Shown: positions 48,130 through 58,565, counted from the stretch's first letter. The stretch is 64,000 nucleotides of DNA from Jiella pelagia (GCF_026898155.1 NZ_CP114029.1:5250001-5314000), one strand, 5' to 3'. Notes: generated by a model from the sequence alone, not told the origin. Numbers and translations are program-made.

Positions 48130-48906
48130 ATGGCTCTCAAACGCACCGCTGCCGCCACGTTCGGCGCGATCCTGGCAATGGGTTCGCTCGTTGCTCCGGC
48201 GCTGGCGCAGACGCAGACGCATTTCGACGCCGATCAGACCAAGGAGATTGAAACGATCGTCCGCGACTATCTGGTCAGCCATCCGGAGGTCCTGCTGGAG
48301 GCGATCAACGCGCTCGAAGCCAAGCGCGCCGCCGAGGCCGTCGCGTCGCAGAAGACGGCGATTACCGAAAACGCCGCAGCCATCTTTTCGACCCCCGAAG
48401 GAACGGCGCTCGGCAACCCGCAGGGCGACGTCACCGTGGTCGAGTTCTTCGACTACAATTGCGGCTACTGCAAAAACGCCTTGTCAGACATGGACGCGCT
48501 GCTGAAGGCCGATTCGAACATCCGCTTCGTCCTGAAAGAAATCCCGGTGCTCGGCCCCCAGTCGACCCAGGCGTCGCGGGTCAGCCTCGCCTTTCGCATG
48601 CTGAAGCCCGAGGCCTACGGCGACTTCCATCGCAAGCTTCTGGCCTCGCGCGGCACCGCCGACGAGGCGCGGGCGATCGCGGTCGCCGCCGACTTTGGCG
48701 TCGATGCCGAGGCGCTGAAGGCTGCGATGGCTTCGCCCGAAGTCGCCGCCGACATCGCCAAGGACATGGAGGTCGCGGAGGCTCTCGGCGTCAACGGTAC
48801 GCCGAGCTACGTCATCGAGGACACGGTCCTGCCCGGTGCCGTCGGGATCGACAATCTCAAGACGGCGATCGCCAACGTCCGGTCCTGCGGCAGCGCCACC
48901 TGCTGA
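48130..48906 (+). CDS. DsbA-family periplasmic thiol:disulfide oxidoreductase
   Basis: 258 residues. Signal peptide ending APALAQ; thioredoxin-fold domain with active site NCGYCKN (about residue 115) and the cis-Pro in NGTPSYVI. The N-terminal helical segment before the fold (VRDYLVSHPEVLLEAINALE) is that of the ScsC/DsbA-like 'thiol oxidoreductase' branch (Com1-like). Probable role: disulfide formation or isomerisation of exported proteins. It sits 110 bp downstream of the M48 peptidase. Confidence 0.92.
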   Translation: MALKRTAAATFGAILAMGSLVAPALAQTQTHFDADQTKEIETIVRDYLVSHPEVLLEAINALEAKRAAEAVASQKTAITENAAAIFSTPEGTALGNPQGDVTVVEFFDYNCGYCKNALSDMDALLKADSNIRFVLKEIPVLGPQSTQASRVSLAFRMLKPEAYGDFHRKLLASRGTADEARAIAVAADFGVDAEALKAAMASPEVAADIAKDMEVAEALGVNGTPSYVIEDTVLPGAVGIDNLKTAIANVRSCGSATC

Positions 48907-49264
48907 AAGGCGGCCGTTCCCTGAAGCCAGAGCCGCGGCGGGTTCGCCGCGGCTGCCGCCGATTAGGGCTTTGCGAAAGCAGCGCTAGGCTTTATACGGC
49001 GTCGTGAACATCGACGGCCAACGTCGAAACGTCCCGTGCGTGAGACTCAGAGCCACGATGCCGATCGCTGCCGTCAGCAACCCGTCTGGATGTGTGCGTG
49101 TCTTGCGGCATCGTTGCTTCCGCAACCTGCCGGGGCCGATTGCGTTAGCCTTTCAGGCCGTCGCGACGTTGAGCATCGTCGGGGAGCAAATCCGGCGACG
49201 GGACCCGACGGCGAACGCTCTCGCCCCATAGGCTCCCCTCAGTCCGAATCGGCCAAGGAAGAAT
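48907..49264. other. Intergenic region upstream of accB
   Basis: 358 bp with no supported gene. In many Rhizobiales aroQ (3-dehydroquinate dehydratase) sits at this point; no remnant of it can be read here. A weak promoter candidate is TTGCGA (48971) and TATACG (48993) with a 16-bp spacer. Confidence 0.5.
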
Positions 49265-49747
49265 ATGCCCAAAGAAGACATGACGGTCGACCCGCGATTC
49301 GTTCGTGAAATCGCTTCGATCCTGAAAGAGACGGACCTCACCGAGATCGAGGTCGAGAACGGCTCGATGAAGGTCCGCGTGACCCGCAAGATCGAGCAGG
49401 CGCAGATGCAGATGCAGCCTGCCTACTACCCGCCGCAGCATCAGGCGCCGGCGCCGCAGCCCGCGCCCGGCCCAGCAGGCGCGGCGCCCAGCGCCCCTGC
49501 CAGCGGCCCAGAGGCCGGCAGCGTCCCCTCGCCGATGGTCGGAACCGTCTATCTCGCCGCCGCACCCGGTGCCAAGCAGTTCGTCGAGGTCGGCCAGAGC
49601 GTCGCCGAAGGCGAAACGCTGCTGATCATCGAGGCGATGAAGACGATGAACCAGATCCCGGCGCCGCGCGCCGGCAAGGTGACGAAGATCCTGGTCGAGA
49701 ACGGCCAGCCGGTCGAGTACGGCGAAGCCCTCGTCGTCATCGCATAA
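49265..49747 (+). CDS. accB: Acetyl-CoA carboxylase biotin carboxyl carrier protein
   Basis: 160 residues. N-terminal helical part, a Pro/Ala/Gln-rich linker (about residues 55-85), and the C-terminal biotinyl domain with the biotin lysine in IEAMKTMNQ and the BCCP thumb. It carries the carboxyl group between AccC and AccAD in fatty acid synthesis. Followed 11 bp later by accC, the usual pair. Confidence 0.97.
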   Translation: MPKEDMTVDPRFVREIASILKETDLTEIEVENGSMKVRVTRKIEQAQMQMQPAYYPPQHQAPAPQPAPGPAGAAPSAPASGPEAGSVPSPMVGTVYLAAAPGAKQFVEVGQSVAEGETLLIIEAMKTMNQIPAPRAGKVTKILVENGQPVEYGEALVVIA

Positions 49748-49758
49748 GGGGGAACTTC

Positions 49759-51108
49759 ATGGTCAAGAAGGTCCTCATCGCCAATCGCGGCGAGATCGCC
49801 CTGCGGGTCCTCCGGGCCTGCAAGGAACTCGGCATCTCGACGGTCGCCGTCCATTCCACCGCCGACAACGCGGCGATGCACGTGCGCCTGGCCGACGAGA
49901 GCGTCTGCATCGGCCCGCCGCCCTCGCGCGACAGCTATCTCAACATCCCGTCGATCCTCGCAGCCTGCGAGATCTCCGGCGCCGACGCGGTTCATCCGGG
50001 CTACGGCTTCCTGTCCGAGAACGCCCGCTTCGCAGACATACTCGACGCCCACGGCATCACCTTCATCGGGCCCACCGCCGACCACATCCGCATCATGGGC
50101 GACAAGATCGAGGCCAAGCGCACGGCCAAACGCCTCGGCATCCCGGTCGTACCCGGGTCGGCCGGCGCCGTGACGGAAGACGCCGAGGCGTTGAAGATCG
50201 CCGAGGAGATCGGCTATCCGGTGATCGTCAAGGCTTCGGCCGGCGGCGGTGGACGCGGCATGAAGGTTGCCAAGACCCGCGAAGACATGGTGCTGGCCCT
50301 GCAGACGGCACGGCAGGAAGCCGGCGCGGCCTTCGGCGACGACGCCGTCTACATCGAGAAATACCTCGAAAAGCCTCGCCACATCGAGGTGCAGGTCTTC
50401 GGCGACGGTGAAGGCAACGCCATCCATCTCGGCGAGCGCGACTGCTCGCTGCAGCGACGCCACCAGAAGGTCTGGGAGGAGGCGAACTCGCCCGCCCTCA
50501 CCCAGGAGCAGCGCGATCGCATCGGCACAATCTGCGCCAACGCCATGCGGGACCTGAAATATCGCGGCGCCGGCACGATCGAGTTTCTCTACGAGAACGG
50601 CGAGTTCTATTTCATCGAGATGAACACCCGGCTGCAGGTGGAGCATCCGGTGACCGAGGCGATCACCGGCATGGACCTCGTCCACGAACAGATCCGCGTC
50701 GCCAGCGGCCAGGGGCTTTCGGTGACGCAGGACGAGGTCGTCTTCTCCGGCCACGCCATCGAGTGCCGCATCAATGCCGAGGATGCACGCACCTTCGCGC
50801 CCTCGCCAGGCAAGATCACCTATTACCACGCGCCCGGCGGCCTGGGGGTGCGGGTCGATTCGGCGGTCTATCAGGGCTATTCGATCCCGCCCTTCTATGA
50901 CAGCCTGATCGGCAAGCTGATCGTCCACGGTCGCAATCGCACCGAATGCATGATGCGCCTGAGGCGGGCACTCGACGAAATCGTCGTTGACGGCGTAAAG
51001 ACGACACTTCCGCTGTTCCGGGATCTCGTTGACAATGCCGACATCGGCGCCGGCAACTACGACATCCACTGGCTGGAGAAATACTTGGCCGCCGGCCCGA
51101 AGGCCTGA
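49759..51108 (+). CDS. accC: Biotin carboxylase subunit of acetyl-CoA carboxylase
   Basis: 449 residues, ATP-grasp enzyme. [21 protein letters not shown] at the N-terminus, the glycine loop [29 protein letters not shown], and [14 protein letters not shown], all complete. GGGGGAAC before the ATG. It forms the accBC operon. Confidence 0.98.
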   Translation: MVKKVLIANRGEIALRVLRACKELGISTVAVHSTADNAAMHVRLADESVCIGPPPSRDSYLNIPSILAACEISGADAVHPGYGFLSENARFADILDAHGITFIGPTADHIRIMGDKIEAKRTAKRLGIPVVPGSAGAVTEDAEALKIAEEIGYPVIVKASAGGGGRGMKVAKTREDMVLALQTARQEAGAAFGDDAVYIEKYLEKPRHIEVQVFGDGEGNAIHLGERDCSLQRRHQKVWEEANSPALTQEQRDRIGTICANAMRDLKYRGAGTIEFLYENGEFYFIEMNTRLQVEHPVTEAITGMDLVHEQIRVASGQGLSVTQDEVVFSGHAIECRINAEDARTFAPSPGKITYYHAPGGLGVRVDSAVYQGYSIPPFYDSLIGKLIVHGRNRTECMMRLRRALDEIVVDGVKTTLPLFRDLVDNADIGAGNYDIHWLEKYLAAGPKA

Positions 51109-51398
51109 GCAAAACCCGGACCGCCACCGCGACGAGGCTGCCGTTCGTCGCAGGAGCCGGCTGTCGCGGGGGAACGCCATTTTCGCACCGAGACGGTGGA
51201 GCCCCCGTCTCGACTTTTCCGGCTGATGTTATCCGGGCAGGTGTTCGTTGCGGCGTCTTCCGGGCGGAAAGAAACGCTCTGAAATTCCGCCATACTGGCG
51301 GCTCTTTCGCTTCCGACATTGGCCGGGAGCGGTCGTCCGGTGGGACGCAAAGGTCGAATTCGGGGCGTTCGGTCCCCCTTCAACGCGCTGAGGCGGAC

Positions 51399-52064
51399 AT
51401 GGCGGGACGCGGCAAGAACCCGGCGATCACACCGGAGCTTCTGCTCAAGGCCTACGCGTCGGGCATCTTTCCGATGGCGGAAGCGGCCGATGATCCGCAG
51501 ATCTTCTGGGTCGACCCGACCGAGCGTGGGATCCTGCCGCTGGACGGCTTCCATCTGCCGCGCAGCCTGAGAAAGGTGATCCGCAGAGAGGCTTTCACCA
51601 TTCGGGTGGATACAGCCTTCGCCGCGGTGGTCGACGGTTGCGCCGAGCCGGCGCCCGGGCGCGAAAAGACCTGGATCAACCGGCAGATCCGCGGACTCTA
51701 TCTGGCGCTCCACCGCGAAGGCTTTGCCCATTCGGTGGAATACTGGGAAGGCGACGCGCTGGCCGGCGGCCTCTACGGCGTCTCGATCAACGGCGCCTTC
51801 TTCGGCGAGAGCATGTTTTCCCGGAAGACCGATGCCTCGAAGGTCGCCCTCGCCTTTCTCATGGAAAGGCTGATCCGCGGTGGCTACCTGCTGCTCGACA
51901 CCCAGTTCATCACCTCGCATCTGGAGCGGTTCGGGGCGGTCGAGATCGAGCGGGACGACTATCACGACCTTTTACAGCAGGCGCTGTCGGTGGCGGCGAC
52001 CTTCTATCCGGCCGGCGCCGGCACCGCCGATTCCGTCTTGCAGCTCTTCAGCCAGACGTCATAG
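51399..52064 (+). CDS. aat: Leucyl/phenylalanyl-tRNA-protein transferase
   Basis: 221 residues. It adds Leu or Phe to N-terminal Arg/Lys of proteins, marking them for ClpAP (N-degron pathway). [59 protein letters not shown] and [14 protein letters not shown] are family blocks. The last 61 bp overlap the end of the DUF2155 gene on the other strand. The 290 bp before it hold no gene. Confidence 0.96.
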   Translation: MAGRGKNPAITPELLLKAYASGIFPMAEAADDPQIFWVDPTERGILPLDGFHLPRSLRKVIRREAFTIRVDTAFAAVVDGCAEPAPGREKTWINRQIRGLYLALHREGFAHSVEYWEGDALAGGLYGVSINGAFFGESMFSRKTDASKVALAFLMERLIRGGYLLLDTQFITSHLERFGAVEIERDDYHDLLQQALSVAATFYPAGAGTADSVLQLFSQTS

Positions 52065-52456
52065 ACCGGATGCTCGACCGCGTTGAGGCCGGGTGAATCG
52101 GCGAACATCCAGCCGGAGAAGATCCGCTGGATCTTGCGGTCGAGGGTGATCTCGTCGACCTGAACGAAGGCGTCGGTGCGCTCCGCCTCGCCCTCTGCGC
52201 TGGTGAGACACACCCGGGGCGTCACCTGCAGGGCGCCGAACTGCACCGTCTCGTCGATATAGACGTCGAAGCTGGTGATCCGCCCGGTGATCTTGTCGAT
52301 GCCGGAAAACACAGCGACCGGATTTTCGATCCGCGGCTTGGGCGTCGCCATCTGCGGATCGGGCTGGTCTTCCTGGGCGAAGGCGCCGGAAACGCCCGGC
52401 ATGACCAGCGCGGCCAAGGCGATTGCCAGGATCATTCGGGATTTCGTCCGCGTCAT
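52004..52456 (-). CDS. DUF2155-domain secreted protein
   Basis: 150 residues with signal peptide ([22 protein letters not shown]). The mature part contains [50 protein letters not shown], and [27 protein letters not shown], the DUF2155 pattern with two conserved cysteines. Function unknown; probably periplasmic. Convergent with aat and overlapping it by 61 bp. A usual neighbour of NDUFA12 and aat in alphaproteobacteria. Confidence 0.92.
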   Translation of the reverse strand: MTRTKSRMILAIALAALVMPGVSGAFAQEDQPDPQMATPKPRIENPVAVFSGIDKITGRITSFDVYIDETVQFGALQVTPRVCLTSAEGEAERTDAFVQVDEITLDRKIQRIFSGWMFADSPGLNAVEHPVYDVWLKSCKTESAVPAPAG

Positions 52457-52629
52457 ACGATGGATGCAAGGTCCGAGGATTGTGGCACAAGCGGAAATCG
52501 CACCGCAGCCAAGTCGATCGACGACGCCTTAGCAGACTTCGCCGGTGTGCCGGAACGCTTAGGCCTCGAATGCGGCGCCAGATTGATCACGGCATCGCGC
52601 CTTGCTCCGTTCTTCAAGAGGTCCGGCCT

Positions 52630-53013
52630 TTACGGGGTCCAGGCGTCGTACTCGCCAGTCACGCGCGGCCGCTCGGCGCCGGGGCGCAGCAGCGAGCCGG
52701 ATGGGCGGTAGGCCTTGGCCGTGCCGGTGTGGTTCGGCTCGAAGGACTTCTGCCACTCGCGCGGCGCGTATGCCTCGTCGCTCGGCGGCGTCTCCACCCG
52801 GTGATGCATCCAGCCGTGCCAGCCGGTGGGAATCGCCGAGGCTTCGGCGGCGCCATTGTAGATCACCCAGCGGCGCGAGCCGTCGGCATTGGTGTAGTAG
52901 ACATTGCCGAACTCGTCCGAGCCGACCTTCTTGCCGAAACGCCACGTGTGGAAGCGCGTGCCGATCGTCTGGCCCTGCCACCACGTGAAGATCTCGAGAA
53001 GCCATTCCTTCAT
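52630..53013 (-). CDS. NDUFA12-family NADH:ubiquinone oxidoreductase subunit
   Basis: 127 residues, the bacterial form of the complex I accessory subunit NDUFA12 (B17.2). Family blocks: FTWWQGQTIGTRFHTWRFGKKVGSDEFGNVYY, RRWVIYNG, EASAIPTGWHGWMHHRVETPP, and PSGSLLRPGAERPRVTGEYDAWTP. It binds the peripheral arm of complex I in alphaproteobacteria. The start ATG at 53013 gives the family N-terminus. Confidence 0.95.
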   Translation of the reverse strand: MKEWLLEIFTWWQGQTIGTRFHTWRFGKKVGSDEFGNVYYTNADGSRRWVIYNGAAEASAIPTGWHGWMHHRVETPPSDEAYAPREWQKSFEPNHTGTAKAYRPSGSLLRPGAERPRVTGEYDAWTP

Positions 53014-53126
53014 GGGGATTCCGATCTGTCGAAAGTCGGGCTCCTTATGCGTCCGGCGGCCGGAAATGTCCACCCGGCGCCCCGCCTTCGTGCGGGCATG
53101 GGAACAGGCCGCCGGGCCCTGCAACC

Positions 53127-53600
53127 TCATTCGGACTTGGCGTCCTTTTCCTCGCCGCCGGTGACGCTCGTCCTTGCGCCCTTCTGCTCGCGGGAATCGA
53201 CGAAATGGACCATGACGAGCAGCCCGCCGAGAGCGATGAAGGTCGCCGCCAGCCCCGCCAGGAAAGCGCCGCTCGTCGAATCGACCTCGAGCAGGATCAG
53301 CTTTCGGACGACGGCGAGGACGCCGATGACGATGACCGTGCGCACCTGCGCCAACCGGTGGTCGCCGAGCGCCATCTGGTGGATCGAATGGGCAAGCTCC
53401 AGCGCGATGATCGCCGCCAGGACGCGGTCGAACAGCGACTGGAAGGCCGAGTAATCGAACGGCTGGCCGAAATCGAACAGCGCAAGCCCGGTGGCGCGCA
53501 GGAAACTCCACAATGTCAGGAGGACGACGCCCACCATGCCGAACAGGAGGATATGGGCGACCAGCTTCTCGAACCGGAAATAGAGTTTTACCAGATGCAT
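53127..53600 (-). CDS. PsiE-family (phosphate-starvation-inducible) membrane protein
   Basis: 157 residues with four hydrophobic segments (VAHILLFGMVGVVLLTLWSFL; LAAIIALELAHSIHQM; VRTVIVIGVLAVVRKLILL; GAFLAGLAATFIALGGLLVMV). The pattern DRVLAAIIALELAHSI and TVIVIGVLAVVRKL is that of the PsiE family. Function unknown; inner membrane. The ATG at 53600 is selected over a longer reading frame with no membrane relation. It lies 113 bp upstream of NDUFA12. Confidence 0.8.
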   Translation of the reverse strand: MHLVKLYFRFEKLVAHILLFGMVGVVLLTLWSFLRATGLALFDFGQPFDYSAFQSLFDRVLAAIIALELAHSIHQMALGDHRLAQVRTVIVIGVLAVVRKLILLEVDSTSGAFLAGLAATFIALGGLLVMVHFVDSREQKGARTSVTGGEEKDAKSE

Positions 53601-53716
53601 GCCGCCGCTCCCGTCGCGGCGAAACGACGATCGCTCCGCTCGGGATCGAAAGTGCCCCCCGGCGGGCGGAGTGTCCATCATGCGGCGCAAAAAGCGCCGA
53701 CGGTCCGACAGACTCG

Positions 53717-54220
53717 TTACGCGTCGAGCCGCTTCTCGTAGACCACCGCGGGAATGCCGCTGGCGCCCTCGCCGCAATCGTCGGTGCGGCCGACCTCGAC
53801 GAAGCCATGCGCCTGATAGAAGCGAACCGCCTTGTCGTTCGCCGCCTCGACCTCCAGCCGCATCCGCGTCGCGTCGGGGAAGGCGTCGGTGATCTCTGCC
53901 AGGAGGTCGCGGCCGATGCCCTGGCGCTGGCAGTCCGGCCGGACATAGAGCTGGTGCAGGACGACGAGCTTCTTCTCCGGATCGGAGGACGCCGCGAAGG
54001 CGACGCCGCCGAGCCTTGTGCCGTCGTCGGCGACGATGAACTCCGATTGCGGCCGGGTCAGCCGCGGCTCGAGCGCCGCGAGCGAATGCCAGGAGGCGGT
54101 GATCTCCGAGACCTTCTGCGGCCCGTAGATGCCGTCATAGGTGGCGTGCCAGGTCTCGCCGAGCAGTTCCGAGATCGCCCGGAGATCGTTGCGGCCGGCG
54201 GTGCGGACGAAAAAGGTCAT
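53717..54220 (-). CDS. GNAT-family N-acetyltransferase
   Basis: 167 residues. Acetyl-CoA motif [17 protein letters not shown] (about residues 93-110) and [19 protein letters not shown] near the end. Acceptor unknown. ATG overlaps the gatB stop (ATGA). The other GatCAB locus, gatC-gatA, carries a different GNAT gene. Confidence 0.9.
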   Translation of the reverse strand: MTFFVRTAGRNDLRAISELLGETWHATYDGIYGPQKVSEITASWHSLAALEPRLTRPQSEFIVADDGTRLGGVAFAASSDPEKKLVVLHQLYVRPDCQRQGIGRDLLAEITDAFPDATRMRLEVEAANDKAVRFYQAHGFVEVGRTDDCGEGASGIPAVVYEKRLDA

Positions 54221-55716
54221 TCCACCCCCAGCTTCTCTTTCACCAGCGCGTTGACCGCCTGCGGATTGGCCTTGCCGCCGGTCGCCTTCATCACCTGGCC
54301 GACGAACCAGCCGGCCATGGAGGGCTTGGCCCTCGCCTGCTCGACCTTGTCGGGATTGGCGGCGATCACCTCGTCGACGGCCTTTTCGATGGCGCCGGTG
54401 TCGGTGACCTGCTTCATGCCGCGGCTCTCGACGATCTCCTTCGGGTCGCCGCCATCGTTCCAGACGATCTCGAACAGGTCCTTGGCGATCTTGCCGGAGA
54501 TCGTGCCCTCGCGGATGAGATCGAGGATCGCGCCGAGCTGCTCGGCCGAGACCGGCGTCTCGTCGATGCCCTTGCCGGCCTTGTTGAGCGCGCCGAGGAG
54601 ATCGTTGATCACCCAGTTCGCCGCCTGCTTGGCATCGCGTCCCGCGGCGACCTTTTCGAAGAAGTCGGCGATCGCCTTTTCCGAGACGAGGATCGAGGCG
54701 TCGTAGGCCGACAGCCCGGCATCCTTGATCAGCCGCGCCCGCTTGTCGTCGGGAAGCTCGGGAAGCTCCTTCAAGAGCGCGTCGACATAGGCCTGGTCGA
54801 ACTCCAGCGGCAGAAGGTCCGGATCGGGGAAATAGCGGTAGTCGTGGGCGTCCTCCTTCGAGCGCATCGCCCGTGTCTCGCCCTTCACGGGATCAAACAG
54901 CCGCGTCTCCTGGTCGATGACACCGCCATCCTCGATGATGGCGATCTGGCGCCGCGCCTCCGATTCGATCGCCTGACCGACGAAGCGGATCGAGTTGACG
55001 TTCTTGATCTCGCAGCGGGTGCCGAACGGCCCGCCCGGCCGGCGCACGGAGACGTTGACGTCGGCGCGCATCGAGCCTTCGTCCATGTTGCCGTCGCAGG
55101 TGCCGAGATAGCGCAGGATCGTCCGCAGCTTGGTCACATAGGCCTTGGCCTCGTCGGCCGAGCGCATGTCGGGTTTCGAGACGATCTCCATCAGCGCGAC
55201 GCCGGACCGGTTCAGGTCGACGAAGGACATGGTCGGATGCTGGTCGTGCATCGACTTGCCGGCGTCCTGCTCGAGATGCAGCCGCTCGACGCCGACCTCG
55301 ATATCCTGGAACTCGCCCTTGGAATCCGGCCCGACGGAGACAATGACGGTGCCCTCGCCGACGATCGGATCCTTGAACTGGGAGATCTGATAGCCCTGGG
55401 GGAGATCGGGATAGAAGTAGTTCTTCCGGTCGAAGACCGAGCGATGGTTGATCTGCGCCTTCAGGCCGAGGCCGGTGCGGATCGCCTGCTTGACGCACTC
55501 CTCGTTGATCACCGGCAGCATGCCGGGCATCGCCGCGTCGACGAGGCTGACATGGGAGTTCGGCTCGGCGCCGAAGCCGGTGGAGGCGCCGGAGAAGAGC
55601 TTGGCCTCCGACGTCACCTGGGCGTGGACCTCGAGGCCGACGATGATCTCCCAGTCGCCGGTGGCGCCGGAGATGAAGGTCTTCGGATCGGGCGTGCGGG
55701 TGTCGACGAGGGTCAT
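54217..55716 (-). CDS. gatB: Asp/Glu-tRNA(Asn/Gln) amidotransferase subunit B
   Basis: 499 residues. The kinase-like domain begins [23 protein letters not shown] and includes [56 protein letters not shown] and [17 protein letters not shown]; the C-terminal YqeY-like tail domain ends in [22 protein letters not shown]. It binds and activates the mischarged tRNA. It is far from gatCA in this genome region. Confidence 0.97.
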   Translation of the reverse strand: MTLVDTRTPDPKTFISGATGDWEIIVGLEVHAQVTSEAKLFSGASTGFGAEPNSHVSLVDAAMPGMLPVINEECVKQAIRTGLGLKAQINHRSVFDRKNYFYPDLPQGYQISQFKDPIVGEGTVIVSVGPDSKGEFQDIEVGVERLHLEQDAGKSMHDQHPTMSFVDLNRSGVALMEIVSKPDMRSADEAKAYVTKLRTILRYLGTCDGNMDEGSMRADVNVSVRRPGGPFGTRCEIKNVNSIRFVGQAIESEARRQIAIIEDGGVIDQETRLFDPVKGETRAMRSKEDAHDYRYFPDPDLLPLEFDQAYVDALLKELPELPDDKRARLIKDAGLSAYDASILVSEKAIADFFEKVAAGRDAKQAANWVINDLLGALNKAGKGIDETPVSAEQLGAILDLIREGTISGKIAKDLFEIVWNDGGDPKEIVESRGMKQVTDTGAIEKAVDEVIAANPDKVEQARAKPSMAGWFVGQVMKATGGKANPQAVNALVKEKLGVE

Positions 55717-55908
55717 GGGCGTGTCCGGATCTCTCAGAAATGGCGTGGGATTTGGCTAGAGGAAAGCGGGAAAGGGTTCAAGCTCGGCACGTCGGTTCGA
55801 TCCGGTCGGCGAGAGTGGTTTGACGCTGCCGAGCGAGCCTCCATCTGCTATCTTCGCAAGGCAACGAGGCGAAAGCCCCGACCATGGAGCCGACCATGAG
55901 GCTCGCTG

Positions 55909-56499
55909 ATGGAGCTGCGGCAGCGGACCAACCTGCCGACGGGCATGACGATCGACGAATTCTTCGACTGGCTGGACACCCACGAGGATCGGTATGAACT
56001 CGTCGACGGAACGCCCGTCATGATGCCGGTTGTCGAGCGCGCCCACGCCCGCATCGGGAGCAATATCGACTTCCGCCTCCAGAGGCAGACCGACCCTTCC
56101 CGATACATGGTGACGCAGAGCCGCTTTGCCATCCAGACCGGGCCTCGCTCGATCCGCTTCGCCGACGTCCTGGTGGAGCCCTCGAACGACGACCTCGGCG
56201 GGCGGATTGCCGAGCGCGCGGTTCTCATCGTCGAAGTCCTCTCGGAGTCCACCGCGAGGTTCGACTTCAACCAGAAGCGGCTCGAATATCTCGGCCTTGC
56301 CGACCTCGACACCTACCTCATCGCTTCGCAGGAAGAACCCCGCATCTGGATCTGGCAACGCCTGGCCGGAAAATGGCCGGATGCCGCCGAGGCGCTGACG
56401 GCAGGCGCAGTCACGGTCCCGGCCCTCGGTGTCTCGCTGCCGCTCTCGGAGATCTATCGCAACGTCCATCCGATCGACGCGGCGCCGCAGGCAGAATAG
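55909..56499 (+). CDS. Uma2-family (DUF820) putative endonuclease
   Basis: 196 residues of the PD-(D/E)XK nuclease-like family. Visible: YELVDGTPVMMPVVERAHARI, RFADVLVEPS (the Asp), AVLIVEVLSEST (the E-x-L motif), and the helix QKRLEYLGL with lysine. Members are abundant in cyanobacteria and scattered elsewhere, and their function is unknown. There is no partner gene beside it; ATG follows the gatB promoter side by 190 bp. Confidence 0.85.
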   Translation: MELRQRTNLPTGMTIDEFFDWLDTHEDRYELVDGTPVMMPVVERAHARIGSNIDFRLQRQTDPSRYMVTQSRFAIQTGPRSIRFADVLVEPSNDDLGGRIAERAVLIVEVLSESTARFDFNQKRLEYLGLADLDTYLIASQEEPRIWIWQRLAGKWPDAAEALTAGAVTVPALGVSLPLSEIYRNVHPIDAAPQAE

Positions 56500-56532
56500 A
56501 CCGACACACAGCTCCGGGCGGCGGGCCGGCCC

Positions 56533-57952
56533 TCACGCGACGCTCATATATGAGATGCTGCCGCTGTCGAGGAGGCCCTTCAGCGTCGTCAGCGCGGTCG
56601 CCAGCCTCTCGCGCTCGGCGACGGCCGACAGGCCGATGCGCACGGAGTGGTGCGCCTTGTCGCCGCGCACGCTGCGGAACTCGTCCTCGCCGTCGATTCG
56701 GATGCCATGATTCCTCGCGGCGAGCTGGAAGGCTGGCGAGGTCCAGGGCGCCGGCAGGTCGACCCAGCGATAGGGGACGGCCGCCGCCTGGCCGGTGGTG
56801 CGGACCCCGAAGATCTCGTCGAACAAGGCCCCCCGCGCGGCGATTTCCGCCATCACGGCCTGGCGGATGGCCTCGGCCTTGCCGGTGAGAACCAGCCGCG
56901 CGGCGACCTCCATGTTGAGAAACGGCCGACCGCCGGTGAGCTGGTTGTGCGCCACGGTGACGCGCACGGCCTGGCCGCGGGGACAGCTGGCCCAGCCGGC
57001 GCGCAGGCCCGCCGAGACGCTCTTCGACAGACCGCCGACAAAGAAGGTCCGTTCGGGAGCGAGTGAGACGATGGGCGGAATGTTCGAGGGTGTGATCTTG
57101 CCGTAGATATTGTCCTCTATGATCAAGAGATTGTGCCGCCGCGCAACTAACACAATTTGTTCGCGGCGGCGAATTGACATTGTCGAGCCGATTGGATTAT
57201 TCACCGCCGGCATGAGGAATATCATCCTGGGATGCTGCCGCGCTGCGCAACGATCGAGCCTCATCCGGCATCATGCCTTCCTCGTCCATGCCAACGGTCA
57301 CCGGCATGCGGCCGATCATCGTCGCGGCCCGGGCGACGGAGGCATAGGACAGGTCCTCGAACACGATCCGGTCGCCGGGATGGGTGGCGGCGGCAATGAT
57401 CCCCTGGATCGCGGCATTGACACCCAGCGTCGGCACGACATTGGCGGGCTCGGGGGTCCATCCGCCCGTCTCGAGCCATCGCGCCCCGGCCTCGGCCCAG
57501 CTTTGCGGGACCCCGCGGACATAATCCAGCACCTTTGCCGGACAATCACGCATCACCTCGACAAACGTTGCAGCCACCTCATCGGCCTGCCCAACGAGCG
57601 GTGCCGACGTCGAGTCGAGTTTGGCGTCCTCACTCGGCGGACCAGGCAGCGAATCCGCTGTGGAATTGCTGACGAAATGGTGGGGTTCGGGCTTCTCGGT
57701 GGCAGCCTCGACTTGCCGGACATAGGTGCCGCGGCCGACCTCGCCGGTCGTCAGGCCTCGCTCGCGGGCGATCTGGTAGGCACGGCCGATGGTCCCGACC
57801 GTGACCTTCAGATCGAAGGCAATGTCTCTTTGGGGTGGCAATTTGTCCCCCGGCTTCAGGATTCCCTCGACGATCGCCCGCTCGATCGCATCCGCCAGAC
57901 GGAGATAGAAGGGCGAGTTCTCGTCCTGCGAGATCGCAAACTGTATTGTCAC
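56533..57952 (-). CDS. MocR-type GntR/aminotransferase regulator, apparent frameshift
   Basis: About 472 residues after removing one base. An N-terminal GntR winged helix (AIVEGILKPGDKLPPQRDIA, VTVGTIGRAYQIARERGLTTGEVGRGTYV) is joined to a fold-type I aminotransferase domain with the PLP lysine in VGGLSKSVSAGLRAGW. The frame shifts at 57256-57262 (GAGCCTC on plus, so GAGGCTC in the gene); without the extra base it reads EGMMPDELDRCAARQHPRMIFLMP. GTG at 57952 is the likely start. It is divergent from a DUF1127 gene across a symmetric operator and likely controls both. Confidence 0.88.
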
Positions 57953-57989
57953 CCTAACACCTCTCTTTGTCACCGTGCTGCAATCGGCA

Positions 57990-58016
57990 TTGTACGCATA
58001 ATCAATCCGCGTACAA
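57990..58016. promoter_or_regulatory. Inverted repeat TTGTACGC-N11-GCGTACAA holding overlapping divergent promoters
   Basis: Perfect 8-bp arms separated by 11 bp, between the divergent MocR and DUF1127 genes. For MocR, TTGTAC in one arm can be -35 and TACAAT (57994-57989, minus strand) -10, spacer 16. The mirror reading (TTGTAC 57990, TACAAG 58012) would serve DUF1127. A regulator bound here would cover both promoters, so autoregulation is likely. Inferred by eye. Confidence 0.6.
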
Positions 58017-58058
58017 GAGGGTCCTCGATTGAAGAACACAATCTGAGAGGATGTCACC

Positions 58059-58337
58059 ATGACAATGCAGTACTCAATGCCTGAACACGTCGGGGACCCC
58101 GCGCTCGACCGCCTCGGACGCTTGCGGGAGAAGGCCTCGGCACTGCCGCCGCTGGCGAGCGGCCTGCGCTCGCTCGCCGCCACGGCGGTCTACGCGGTCA
58201 AGACGGCCGCGCGCCGCAGCAAGATGCGGCGGGATATGCTCACCTTGAGCGACGATCAGCTGAGGGATGTCGGCCTGTCGCGGGACGCGGCCCTGCGCGA
58301 GGCGGAGCGGATCGCCTGGCGCGGCGACTGGACGTGA
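58059..58337 (+). CDS. DUF1127-domain small protein
   Basis: 92 residues. The C-terminal 40 residues are the arginine-rich DUF1127 pattern: RRSKMRRDMLTLSDDQLRDVGLSRDAALREAER. The N-terminal half is helical (ALDRLGRLREKASALPPLASG). Some DUF1127 proteins are small regulators that bind RNA or affect phosphate and carbon use in Rhizobiales relatives. Strong GAGAGGA ribosome site. Divergent from MocR, which probably controls it. Confidence 0.88.
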   Translation: MTMQYSMPEHVGDPALDRLGRLREKASALPPLASGLRSLAATAVYAVKTAARRSKMRRDMLTLSDDQLRDVGLSRDAALREAERIAWRGDWT

Positions 58338-58565
58338 TGGCCGAATGTCCCGATGGGAAGGCCTTTGAAAGGGTGGATCGCTTGGCGCTCCGCCCTTTCG
58401 TCATTTCGGGGCGATCGGCTTTGCCACCTCGGCGGCGAGGAACTGCGGAGACACTGTGGGGCGGACGTGGCATGGCAAGAGGTCCGTTGCCGTTCCGGCT
58501 CGGCACCCCCATTCGCCTTCTCGCGCGGCGACGTCGGTCCAACGAAGTCACCACCGCCGGGAGTT

